From assembly GCA_944325295.1 (NCBI GenBank), contig CALUZL010000101.1:1-16948 (forward strand): a DNA stretch of 16,948 bases, read 5' to 3'. Below, piece by piece: positions 7,807-14,725 of the stretch. The translations under genes were made by a program, and so were the position numbers. Under the pieces are notes generated by a model. It was not told the DNA's origin. It made no database searches and worked only from the letters and a program-made list of their open reading frames with translations. Source of the DNA: an uncultured Erysipelotrichaceae bacterium (lineage in GTDB: Bacteria; Bacillota_I; Bacilli_A; Erysipelotrichales; Erysipelotrichaceae). The first letter of the stretch is position 1, and each line of letters begins with the position of its first letter.

Positions 7807-7966
7807 ATTATGCACCTCTCTGCTTAAATTATGAAGAAAAACACAAATAATATGTATCTACAAAATTTCACCCTTTTTAAGTGAAAAAATAACAAATTAG
7901 TATCTTGAAAAAACAAATATTCCACTCCTGCTCAGTACATTAGACGCCTATATAATAAGCGCATAA

Positions 7967-7993
7967 GAAAAACATCGCCCAAAAATAAGGCGA
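7967..7993 (-). terminator. Probable intrinsic terminator (second after the regulator/membrane-protein unit)
   Basis: On the minus strand TCGCC and GGCGA (7989-7993 and 7975-7979) form a 5-bp GC-rich stem around a nine-base loop, followed after two bases by TTTTTC. It lies about 110 bases downstream of the first terminator after the 8130-8564 gene. It could be a back-up terminator, or a leader terminator if operon 1 also has a promoter further upstream. Confidence 0.45.
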
Positions 7994-7995
7994 CA

Positions 7996-8009
7996 TAAAA
8001 GCGATTATT
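7996..8009. promoter_or_regulatory. Weak cre-like (CcpA) site
   Basis: TAAAAGCGATTATT matches the core of the cre consensus (AANCGNT) with mismatches near both ends. It agrees in 12 of 14 positions with the stronger cre-like site before operon 2. It lies about 150 bases upstream of the presumed operon 1 start, farther than typical for repression, so this is tentative. Confidence 0.25.
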
Positions 8010-8105
8010 GGTTCATCCAAAGATTGCAGATGATTTCACTCGATTATTTTACACAAAATGTTTGGACCGCTTTAGTTTGTTTTATTTTCGTTAACTCATT
8101 GAAAC

Positions 8106-8128
8106 AAAAGTCCCATCTCAGGGCTTTT
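8106..8128 (-). terminator. Intrinsic terminator after the membrane-protein gene
   Basis: On the minus strand AAAAG-CCC pairs with GGG-A-CTTTT (one bulged base) around the loop TGAGAT, and the stem runs into TTTTGTTTC. It lies directly after the TGA stop at 8130 and should end the regulator/membrane-protein transcript. Confidence 0.7.
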
Positions 8129-8129
8129 A

Positions 8130-8564
8130 TCACTTGTCTTCCTTTTTAAACCAACTTCTTTTTTTAGAACTATCCATATTCTTTTTTGTGATCATGATCG
8201 TCTCTTTATCACCGGCATAGCGCTTTAAGGCATCGCTGGCTGAGGCGGTACAATAGGTATCGACAAAATACTCTTTCCGATCGTTGGTCTTGATATAGAT
8301 GCCGCCATCAAAGGTATTCCATTCATACATGTCTTCAAAGCGGATCGTCTTTGCGCCATCGTGATTATAGATGACGATATCTTCAGCAGATATTTCGGCG
8401 ACTAAACGGTTTTTGATCCCAAACAGGACAAAAAGGGAAACGGCGATAAAGAATACACCGATTCCCATAACGACGCTATGTCCGGAAAACAAAAATATAG
8501 CTCCTAAAAGGATGCCAAAATAGGTCGATATTCGCGGTTTGTACATTATCTTGCGTTTTGTCAT
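8130..8564 (-). CDS. Small two-helix membrane protein with a C-terminal beta-rich (PH-like?) domain, unknown function
   Basis: 144 residues. Residues about 12-27 and 29-50 are two adjacent hydrophobic helices separated by a short turn (GHS), a hairpin insertion. Residues 51-125 are polar with alternating hydrophobic residues (EDIVIYNHDGAKTIRFEDM, GGIYIKTNDRKEYFV), a pattern seen in bacterial PH-like or YcxB-like domains; this assignment is by pattern only. The tail is Lys/Ser-rich. The start ATG at 8564 has AGGGGGT a few bases upstream, nine bases after the stop of the PRD regulator, so the two genes are almost certainly co-transcribed. An intrinsic terminator follows. A role in tethering or signalling to the regulator is possible but is speculation. 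I do not recognise a named family. Confidence 0.8.
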   Translation of the reverse strand: MTKRKIMYKPRISTYFGILLGAIFLFSGHSVVMGIGVFFIAVSLFVLFGIKNRLVAEISAEDIVIYNHDGAKTIRFEDMYEWNTFDGGIYIKTNDRKEYFVDTYCTASASDALKRYAGDKETIMITKKNMDSSKKRSWFKKEDK

Positions 8565-8573
8565 CTTTACCCC

Positions 8574-10508
8574 CTAGTTTTCTGCTTTATTTAAGATACT
8601 TTTGACCGTAGCCACACTTGGATCACTGACCAGACGATCGATATTCATGGTGTCATACATGAGATGAGTAAGACCAATCTCGTATTCTTGAAGCTTGGCA
8701 TAGCTACTTCCGGTGATGACGATCACCAAGCTCACAAGCCGAATATCCCAAGCGATCGGTTTTTCCAGCACGAAAAATCTTATACTTTGATCATAACCCT
8801 CTTGGATAAAGGTTATCAGTGCTGCATTATGCCCACATTCAAAGGTCATCTGGGCTTCTTCATCCTCTAAACTCAAGACCATTTCCTTTATGCAGCCTTT
8901 ATCCTGACAATACATTTTGGCTATGTATTTAAAGAGCTCACGTTTGTCATTAAAATCAAGCCCTTTTTCAAAACAGGCATTTGTTATCTTGCTTAAAAAA
9001 TAGCTGTTGTCATTGATGCCGGTCAGGACCTGATCGATCTTTTTGGGCAAAAGATGCGTCGTTGAGTAAGCCCAATAGCGCATGTAACGATCGCTCTTTT
9101 TTGCCAGGTCGACATCATCGGTAAGGATGAGATCATAGCCTTGAAACTTCGGCCCTTCTTCATACGACTCGGCAATGTCGATACTGTTTATGTACTTGCT
9201 GTAATCTGAGTACAGATTTTCAACGTAGCGTTTGGCTTCAAAGTAACCGTATTTACTGACGATCAAAACATTCTGTTTAAAGACTAAACGACACTTATCA
9301 ATTATCTCGGCAATACAGACCGACAAAAATACCATCTCTTTGTCCGTGATCTTTATCGAAAAGACCTTCTTTAACTCTTTGGCTAAGATTCGGGCATACT
9401 CCGTAGCGGTGATAAGCCTTCTTTTGATTCGGGTTATACCGATGTATTGACGATTCAACTCAAAGGTCTGACGAATGTTGAACGCCCTGAAGTAGTAGCT
9501 GAGATTTTGCTTGATGTTGTAGATGGTCACATTGTCCAGTTTGAAGTCTTTTTGCATCTGATAACAAACAAAGTCACAAAGCGGCTTTACTTCCTCGGGC
9601 AGCATCTCATAGCCATTCTCTTTGATATCGCCAAAGGCTGCGATCATCGCGGTCACAAAATAGATGTCGTCGTTATCAAATTTATAGCCATGGCGATCTG
9701 CCAGTGTCTTTAAAATGTTATCGGCAAGGGCATATTCATTTTTAAAACTCATGACCAGCTTCTTTTCGGCATCTGTAAACTCGATCTTACAACCAAAGCT
9801 TTCTCGGCGTCTCGATATAAACAACCACTTAGCCATGTATAAAAACGCCATGTTACAGATCGAATAGTTTTTGAGCCCCGAAAAACACTCTTTTAATACT
9901 TCCAAGACGTTTTTATCAAATTCTTCATCCACTAACATCGTTCGCACTCTTTGCGGGTAGCCTTTAAACTTCGGATTGACGAAGATCGTATTTAATATCC
10001 GGATCCTTAAATTCTTTTCTTCACCGACAACGCTGATCTTACCGTTTTTGGTCTCAAAATAGTAACTCATCTTGATCCGGTACATCTGATTGTTGCGCCG
10101 AATTATATCAGCGGTTATCTGCTCGCTGTAGCCAATGAGGTTTGAAATCTTGTAAAGGGTCATATTGCGGTTTAGCAAGATCAAAAGTCTTACCAATCTG
10201 ATCTCAAATTTCGTCTTCTCCCTTTCAGCGACTTCGATATCGCCATGCAGATCATTGAAAAATTCTCTGTAGCGCGCCTCATTTTCTATAGCCAACTTAT
10301 AACCTTTGGCATGAATACTGTCGATGTGAAAATAGTCATGAGCTTCAATTGAAGCGAGATAATTATTTATGTTTTTGATGTCATTGCGAATAGTCCTTTC
10401 AGTCACTCCGGTTATCGTCGATAATTGCTTACCACTGACAAAATCGTCCCGGTTAAGAGACAAAATGTTTATTATCTTTTTTTCACGTACTGAAAATTCG
10501 TATACCAT
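8574..10508 (-). CDS. PRD-type transcriptional regulator lacking the usual phosphorylation residues
   Basis: 644 residues from the ATG at 10508 (AGG five bases upstream); a TTG at 10520 lacks a ribosome site. Numbered from the ATG, an N-terminal helix-turn-helix is clear (TGVTERTIRNDIKN, about 33-46), followed by a second winged-helix region. The overall layout, length and C-terminal EKPIAW motif match the regulator at 2244-4166, so it belongs to the same BglG/MtlR-like class. Unlike that protein, the positions where PRD histidines are expected read FLYMAKW, YFVTAMIAAF, LSYYFRAF and FLSVCIAEI. The EIIB-like site reads LIVSKYG without cysteine, and the EIIA-like site reads AALITF without histidine. 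The alignment was done by eye. It lies after the terminator of PTS operon 2 and likely controls that operon, but is probably not governed by direct PTS phosphorylation (inference). Confidence 0.88.
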   Translation of the reverse strand: MVYEFSVREKKIINILSLNRDDFVSGKQLSTITGVTERTIRNDIKNINNYLASIEAHDYFHIDSIHAKGYKLAIENEARYREFFNDLHGDIEVAEREKTKFEIRLVRLLILLNRNMTLYKISNLIGYSEQITADIIRRNNQMYRIKMSYYFETKNGKISVVGEEKNLRIRILNTIFVNPKFKGYPQRVRTMLVDEEFDKNVLEVLKECFSGLKNYSICNMAFLYMAKWLFISRRRESFGCKIEFTDAEKKLVMSFKNEYALADNILKTLADRHGYKFDNDDIYFVTAMIAAFGDIKENGYEMLPEEVKPLCDFVCYQMQKDFKLDNVTIYNIKQNLSYYFRAFNIRQTFELNRQYIGITRIKRRLITATEYARILAKELKKVFSIKITDKEMVFLSVCIAEIIDKCRLVFKQNVLIVSKYGYFEAKRYVENLYSDYSKYINSIDIAESYEEGPKFQGYDLILTDDVDLAKKSDRYMRYWAYSTTHLLPKKIDQVLTGINDNSYFLSKITNACFEKGLDFNDKRELFKYIAKMYCQDKGCIKEMVLSLEDEEAQMTFECGHNAALITFIQEGYDQSIRFFVLEKPIAWDIRLVSLVIVITGSSYAKLQEYEIGLTHLMYDTMNIDRLVSDPSVATVKSILNKAEN

Positions 10509-10525
10509 ATTCGCCTGCAAATCGT

Positions 10526-10531
10526 ATTATA
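10526..10531 (-). promoter_or_regulatory. Possible -10 element of the 8574-10508 regulator
   Basis: TATAAT on the minus strand lies at the downstream end of the TA tract, about 18 bases before the ATG, giving a very short leader. No convincing -35 is seen at 16-18 bases; the spacer would be made of the TA repeat. The AT repeat also offers overlapping alternative -10 matches, so the exact position is uncertain. Confidence 0.35.
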
Positions 10532-10545
10532 TATATATATATATA
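10528..10545. repeat. (TA)9 dinucleotide tract in the regulator promoter
   Basis: Nine uninterrupted TA units lie between the terminator of operon 2 and the regulator start. They occupy what would be the promoter spacer and overlap the -10 match. Dinucleotide tracts of this length can slip during replication and alter promoter spacing. Whether that happens here cannot be seen from one sequence. Confidence 0.9.
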
Positions 10546-10554
10546 GATGCACCT

Positions 10555-10589
10555 TGGAAAATTACCCTGTCTTTGCGGCAGGGTAATTT
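10555..10589 (-). terminator. Intrinsic terminator of PTS operon 2
   Basis: On the minus strand AAATTACCCTG (10589-10579) pairs perfectly with CAGGGTAATTT (10569-10559) across a nine-base loop, and the stem runs into TTTTCC. It starts 11 bases after the stop codon of the ceramidase-like gene. It separates operon 2 from the regulator gene. Confidence 0.85.
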
Positions 10590-10599
10590 CTTGACATTT

Positions 10600-11829
10600 T
10601 TAATTGTCGAATAAGTTTTGGATTATGAGGGAAACATACTCTTCCGCCTTGCCTTTGGGCATCTGAGTAGATATACCGTCATGACCGCCACCAAATTCGC
10701 TGGCTTCGACAACGTAGCCGTTTTGACCGTTGGCATAGCCCCATGTAAAGCAGACTTTTGCCTGTGATGATTTCTTGATCTGTTTACCAAATGCTGATAC
10801 GAGCTCACATGGCAAGACGACGATCTCCAAATCTTTCATCCTGATGACGGTCGTCTCAAGCTCAAGTTTGACATGACCCTGTTTGATTTTGCGTTTGAAA
10901 CCGTTGATCTCCGATATCAGCCATTTGCGCTCATCATAAGCTTCGGTAACCTCAAGTTTTTTCTCCGAATCGGCCAGACGTGCTTTTAATACCTCGATAT
11001 CCGGATCGTATTCGACCTTGTACATAAAGGATCGGGTTTGCGGTTTTGCCAGTTCGATATCGAAAGTCGTATCAAATTTAGCGACTTCTTGGGCAATGCC
11101 CTCGCTTACTCGCATCAATTCGTTGTAGTCGTTGTTTTGGCGATAGAGACGATTTGACATATCGCCGGCGTTTCCGTTGCAGACAAGCGGCGTAACTCCT
11201 AAGATCGGCGTCAGTTTCCTTCTGACAGCAGCAAGTAAGTCGCCGGAGATGTAATAGTCTTCCGGTGATAAAACGGTGGAGTGGCAAGACATGTTGACGA
11301 TAGCGGCGATCGTTTCATCTTTGGCATCTTTGAACTCAAAGACATAGATGTTGGTATCGCCATATTTGTCTTTGGAATTGCGATTTCCATAGTAGCCGTT
11401 TGAGACGCCGGTCGTGTATTTGACACGTGCGACTTCCTTAAACTCTTTGGCAAAAGTCTCTTTTGCGCCCGCGATTATCTTTTCGAGCACTTCCTTACGC
11501 CAAGCATCGTCATGGGGCATGTTCTCATTCCTTGTGGCTAATAGGGGGGCGGAATGGGAATGGCCGGCGCTGAGGATGATGTGGTCGTAAGGAATGCCCA
11601 TGTATTCGACGACGTGAAACTTGAACGCATGAACGAAATTGGCGTCAAAGTTAGAAACGTCTCCTTCGACAAACAGGAATTTTTGATCATCGACTTCCAT
11701 CCCTAAGATGGTGATCTCGATCTCATCGTGTACGCCCTGGTGTTTGCCGGTACGCATGGCATGACCGCCGATATACATCGGACGATCAGGGGTGACATTT
11801 ACAATGGTCGATGTAGTGATCTTCAACAT
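10600..11829 (-). CDS. Neutral/alkaline ceramidase-like metal-dependent amidohydrolase, cytosolic
   Basis: 409 residues from ATG 11829, which has AAGGAGG eight bases upstream; a longer frame starting at 11880 overlaps the EIIA gene and is rejected. Motifs resemble the catalytic domain of neutral/alkaline ceramidases: SAGHSHSAP (His90, His92; compare the THTHS zinc motif), MSCHST with His183, YISGDLL, CNGNAGDMSNR (compare NAGDVSPN), PCELVSAFG with Glu342, and GYANGQNGYVVEASE (compare the late Glu/Tyr region). Known family members hydrolyse N-acyl amide bonds using zinc. This protein has no signal peptide and lacks the ceramidase C-terminal region, so it should act in the cytoplasm. It ends a six-gene PTS operon. 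The likely role is hydrolysis of an amide or ester in the phosphorylated product delivered by the PTS, but the substrate is unknown. Actual ceramide cleavage is unlikely. Confidence 0.8.
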   Translation of the reverse strand: MLKITTSTIVNVTPDRPMYIGGHAMRTGKHQGVHDEIEITILGMEVDDQKFLFVEGDVSNFDANFVHAFKFHVVEYMGIPYDHIILSAGHSHSAPLLATRNENMPHDDAWRKEVLEKIIAGAKETFAKEFKEVARVKYTTGVSNGYYGNRNSKDKYGDTNIYVFEFKDAKDETIAAIVNMSCHSTVLSPEDYYISGDLLAAVRRKLTPILGVTPLVCNGNAGDMSNRLYRQNNDYNELMRVSEGIAQEVAKFDTTFDIELAKPQTRSFMYKVEYDPDIEVLKARLADSEKKLEVTEAYDERKWLISEINGFKRKIKQGHVKLELETTVIRMKDLEIVVLPCELVSAFGKQIKKSSQAKVCFTWGYANGQNGYVVEASEFGGGHDGISTQMPKGKAEEYVSLIIQNLFDN

Positions 11830-11842
11830 ACGATTTACCTCC

Positions 11843-12262
11843 TTATTCATCTCCATCATTGTGAACGATATCATACTCACGCATGTAGATGATCGAGTCT
11901 TTACACTCTTTCACCCGACGTGATACTTCTTGTTGAGAGATCGATTCATCAGTCAGAGTCATAAGCTCCAACAATAAAGGAAGATTTAGTCCGGTGACGA
12001 CATGGATGTTGTCTTTAGACGGACATTTTACTAAGAGTTTCTGATTGACTGATCCCCATAAGATATCACTGATGATAATCACCTTATCGTCATCACTGAT
12101 ACTAGCAAGATATTGGTCGAGCTCTGCTTCGGGATCTTTGTCATAATTTTGCGAATAAAAAGGGATCGCTTCGATGTTGCTTGTATCGTTTGCGAAAAGT
12201 TTCGCTGTTTCCTTGATGCCAACACAGAGATCGCCATGGCTTACAAGTAGTATTTTTATCAT
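11843..12262 (-). CDS. PTS mannose-family EIIA, operon 2
   Basis: 139 residues. MIKILLVSHGDLCVG places the phosphorylated histidine at residue 9; ILWGSVNQK near residue 88 and VTGLNLPLLLELM near 106 are the other conserved blocks. The ATG at 12262 has AGGA seven bases upstream, lying inside the end of the HAD gene, and the gap to that gene is one base. The protein receives phosphate from HPr and passes it to the EIIB at 14726-15229. Its position late in the operon, between two enzyme genes rather than beside EIIB, is slightly unusual. The acidic tail (HNDGDE) is not part of the family core. Confidence 0.93.
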   Translation of the reverse strand: MIKILLVSHGDLCVGIKETAKLFANDTSNIEAIPFYSQNYDKDPEAELDQYLASISDDDKVIIISDILWGSVNQKLLVKCPSKDNIHVVTGLNLPLLLELMTLTDESISQQEVSRRVKECKDSIIYMREYDIVHNDGDE

Positions 12263-12263
12263 T

Positions 12264-13091
12264 TTATTTCCTGCTTTCTAAAATCGTATTCAGGGCATCT
12301 TTGCATGAAGATACGCTAAACGTCGCCGCTTTGCGAAGTCTTTCATTTGCGCTATCGCCGACATAGAAGCTTTCAAACTCTTTAAGCATCTCATAGTCGT
12401 TTTCATCATCACCGACCGTTACGATCGCATCAGTATCGATGCCAAGTCTTCGTGCTAACTCTTTTAATCTGGAGGCTTTAGAGTAATTTTTGTATAGGAT
12501 CTCGACTTGTTTATCGCCGGTCTTTACCAGATGAAAATCGGCAAAGTGCTTGGAAAACTCAAGACTTACGGCTTCCCTTTTACTGAAATCCTTAAACCTT
12601 ACGGTATAGCGACAGTACTCAAAGTAGCTCTTCCCATCTAAATAAGCATCTAAGAGAAAATCGGTCACACCGTTGAGGTCAATGATCTTCCCACTATCCA
12701 GTCTTTCAAGCTCTCTGTTTTTTGCCTCGACACTTTGACAAGTGGCGATAGCTTGCGGGGAATACAGTTTGGACTCGACATCAGGATAATTTTTAAAGAA
12801 GTCGTAAAACCTTTTGATGTCAGCCTTTTTGAACTTGTAAAAGTTTACCTCGTCTCCATGCAAGATCACATTTCCCGAGTAGCCCACGATGGCATCGAAG
12901 TCAAATCTTTTGATCCTCTTTTCGATGAACGACGGATGCCTACCTGTAGCTACAAACAAAAAGATATTTCTTTTTCTAAGCTCGCTTAGTAAATCTACCG
13001 TCGTATCATCAAGGTCGAGCCCCGGCCTGTCTTTGGGCACTAAGGTGCCATCGAAATCCAAGACTACGACCTTAATAACACGATCACTCAT
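12264..13091 (-). CDS. Cof-type HAD-superfamily sugar-phosphate phosphatase
   Basis: 275 residues from the ATG at 13091. A longer frame from 13148 would add a His/Arg-rich leader that merely overlaps the end of EIID, so it is rejected. Motif I is LDFDGTLV (Asp12 nucleophile, Asp14), motif II VATGR (Thr49), motif III probably Lys205 in YSKAS, and motif IV VGDDENDYEM (Asp228, Asp232). The long insert between motifs II and III is the C2 cap typical of Cof/YidA-type phosphatases. These Mg-dependent cytosolic enzymes dephosphorylate sugar phosphates and related metabolites. The start lies two bases after the EIID stop without a clear ribosome site, so translation is probably coupled. In this operon it may remove the phosphate added during PTS uptake, before or after the ceramidase-like hydrolysis (inference). 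Confidence 0.92.
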   Translation of the reverse strand: MSDRVIKVVVLDFDGTLVPKDRPGLDLDDTTVDLLSELRKRNIFLFVATGRHPSFIEKRIKRFDFDAIVGYSGNVILHGDEVNFYKFKKADIKRFYDFFKNYPDVESKLYSPQAIATCQSVEAKNRELERLDSGKIIDLNGVTDFLLDAYLDGKSYFEYCRYTVRFKDFSKREAVSLEFSKHFADFHLVKTGDKQVEILYKNYSKASRLKELARRLGIDTDAIVTVGDDENDYEMLKEFESFYVGDSANERLRKAATFSVSSCKDALNTILESRK

Positions 13092-13093
13092 GT

Positions 13094-13909
13094 TTAAGCG
13101 ATGACGCCGATGACTGATAAGACGATGGTGACGATGATCATGAGCCAAACCATCTTAACAGTAGTCATGCCTTTGATCTTGGTAAGACCAAAGTAAGTGA
13201 GAGCTGTCACGATTACCGGTAAAGCGCTTGGCAAGATACCATCGAAGATATCTTGGATATTCTGGGTAGCTTCACCGACTGTGATAGCTAATGGTGTTGA
13301 TACTTTGACAAGTGAAGGAATGAGCGCACCGATTACCATTACACCTAATACCGATACGGCATCACGGATATTGTTGAGCTGATCTTTGCGCGAAGTAATG
13401 AGTTCAGCACCACCGTAGTAGCCGACTTCGATAAGTTTTTGACGCAGCCAGGTGATAAGCGGCGAGAAGATAAGGATCATAACGACACAGGTGATCCAGT
13501 TTCCTTCCAAAGCAGCATAAGCGGTCATAGCGCCCATTACGACTTTTGGGATCGTATTGAAGATCGCATCACCGATACCGGAGAAAGGACCCATGAGCGA
13601 AGTCTTGATCGAAGTAGCCAACTCCATTGACGTCGGATCTTCGTCCTGTTCGATAGCGAGAGCTGCAGCTGTGATCGCAGCACCAAAATATGTCTGGCAG
13701 TTGAAGAATTTCAACTGGTTTTGCATCTTTTTCTTAAGTAACTCCGGATTGTCGCTGAACCATCTTTCCAGGAAGGGGCCCATAGAATATACACAAGCAC
13801 AAGCCTGCATCGCTTCATAAGATTGGTTAGCTTGGGCTGTAAGGGCATAGCGCCAGCCAAAACGCCAGAGATCTTTCTTTGTCAATTTTTCATTTAAAGC
13901 GTTACTCAT
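13094..13909 (-). CDS. PTS mannose-family EIID, operon 2
   Basis: 271 residues from ATG 13909, with GGAGG eight bases upstream. A start six codons earlier (13927) would bypass that ribosome site. Family motifs are present: KLTKKDLWRFGWRYAL near the start, QACACVYSMGPFLERWF, HF-type region KFFNCQTYFGAAI, and GPFSGIGDAIFN near 130, followed by C-terminal hydrophobic segments. EIID forms the membrane sugar channel with EIIC. It overlaps the EIIC gene by eight bases (ATGAGTAA). In the neighbouring operon the equivalent protein is fused to EIIC. Confidence 0.94.
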   Translation of the reverse strand: MSNALNEKLTKKDLWRFGWRYALTAQANQSYEAMQACACVYSMGPFLERWFSDNPELLKKKMQNQLKFFNCQTYFGAAITAAALAIEQDEDPTSMELATSIKTSLMGPFSGIGDAIFNTIPKVVMGAMTAYAALEGNWITCVVMILIFSPLITWLRQKLIEVGYYGGAELITSRKDQLNNIRDAVSVLGVMVIGALIPSLVKVSTPLAITVGEATQNIQDIFDGILPSALPVIVTALTYFGLTKIKGMTTVKMVWLMIIVTIVLSVIGVIA

Positions 13910-14714
13910 CACCAATACCTCCTGCATCTACTCTTGCGGAACCAGCGCTGCTGGCTTTAGATTCTTTTTGCAGATTATTATAGATAACGACCGCAATAAC
14001 GGCACCGATCAGGGTGATAGGTAAGATATCCTGAACGAAGTATACGTATAAGACATAACCCAAGATCAAATACATGAAGTTCTGTTTGACAGGCATGTAG
14101 ACCATGAGTAAGGCCATACCCAGTGCCGGTAAGACACCCGAAACGGTATTGAGCGCCGCCGTTAACCAAGCCGGCATGTAGGCAACGATGAATTCAACGA
14201 TCGGTTCACCGAATACCAAGAAGATGAGTACCGGCAACGTCTGACCTAAAGCCGCTCTACCGAAACCGTATTCACCAAAGATGATCGTGCGGTAAGCCTT
14301 TTTGTATTCACCGTTATTGATATGCGATTCAACTCGGTGATACCAGAAAGAGTTGACTGTCTTGGCGATAACGTCAAGCTGGATACCTAAAGTCGCAACC
14401 GGGATACCGATAGCCATCGCGAGTTCCAGCGGATTCTCCCCGCCGGCAGCGATCGCATAAGGAACGCTGATCCACAAAGCGGTATTATAGTTTGGGATCG
14501 AGGCACCGCCATATCCGGCAAGACCCATCGACATAAGCTGGAAAGTACCACCAATCAAAAGTCCTGTCGTAATGTCGCCCATGATAAGACCGGCAACGAG
14601 ACCTCTTGTGACTTGCTGACCACCGAATTTTAAGACCAGCTGTGAGTTCTGCGAAAGAGTTCCCATTAAATGACAGGCGATGATAAGCAAAATCGTCTGA
14701 ATCGGATTAATCAT
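13902..14714 (-). CDS. PTS mannose-family EIIC, operon 2
   Basis: 270 residues, the usual EIIC length, with multiple membrane helices. Family features include the N-terminal helix, GGQQVTRGLVAGLIMGD, and GGTFQLMSMGLAGYGGASIPNY (the conserved polar turn), then a hydrophobic C-terminal half and a short Ser/Ala/Gly-rich cytoplasmic tail. It is the substrate-binding membrane subunit. It begins 11 bases after the EIIB stop with AGGAGGATAG upstream and overlaps EIID by eight bases. It is clearly divergent from the EIIC half of the fusion at 4726-6297, so the two systems probably take up different sugars. Confidence 0.94.
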   Translation of the reverse strand: MINPIQTILLIIACHLMGTLSQNSQLVLKFGGQQVTRGLVAGLIMGDITTGLLIGGTFQLMSMGLAGYGGASIPNYNTALWISVPYAIAAGGENPLELAMAIGIPVATLGIQLDVIAKTVNSFWYHRVESHINNGEYKKAYRTIIFGEYGFGRAALGQTLPVLIFLVFGEPIVEFIVAYMPAWLTAALNTVSGVLPALGMALLMVYMPVKQNFMYLILGYVLYVYFVQDILPITLIGAVIAVVIYNNLQKESKASSAGSARVDAGGIGDE

Positions 14715-14725
14715 TTTCTATCCTC

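Larger units (their letters stand above)
7807..8129 (-). promoter_or_regulatory. Control region of PTS operon 1 (323 bases without a gene)
   Basis: This AT-rich gap holds two terminator-like hairpins near its right end (listed separately) and the probable promoter of operon 1. A -10-like TATTAT lies at 7847-7852 (read on minus) within ACATATTATTT, an 11-mer also found at the operon 2 promoter. No good -35 is seen, which suits an activator-dependent promoter. An inverted repeat, TTTCAC-9-GTGAAA, covers 7866-7886 at the -35 position. A direct repeat (TGAAAAAATAACAAAT at 7882-7897 and TGAAAAAACAAAT at 7906-7918) lies just upstream. These could bind the PRD activator (inference). No open reading frame of note is present. 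Confidence 0.45.

Noticed and set aside
7807..8129. Sigma-54 (LevR-type) promoter expected for some mannose-family PTS operons
   Set aside because: I found no convincing GG-N10-GC element with the TGGCAC/TTGC pattern, and neither regulator has an AAA+ sigma-54 activator domain.
10369..10614. Plus-strand frame reading through the TA tract and terminator
   Set aside because: It is antisense to the regulator start and encodes a TA-repeat-derived run; no coding signs.
11078..11453. Minus-strand frames within the ceramidase-like gene
   Set aside because: They are alternate-frame shadows of a gene with clear motifs.
11830..11880. Longer N-terminus for the ceramidase-like protein
   Set aside because: The start at 11829 has a strong AAGGAGG at ideal spacing, and the extension overlaps the end of EIIA in another frame.
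13092..13148. His/Arg-rich N-terminal extension of the HAD phosphatase frame, a possible metal-binding tail
   Set aside because: It lies wholly within the EIID coding end. The HAD family starts at the MSDR methionine, and the extension is a frame shadow.
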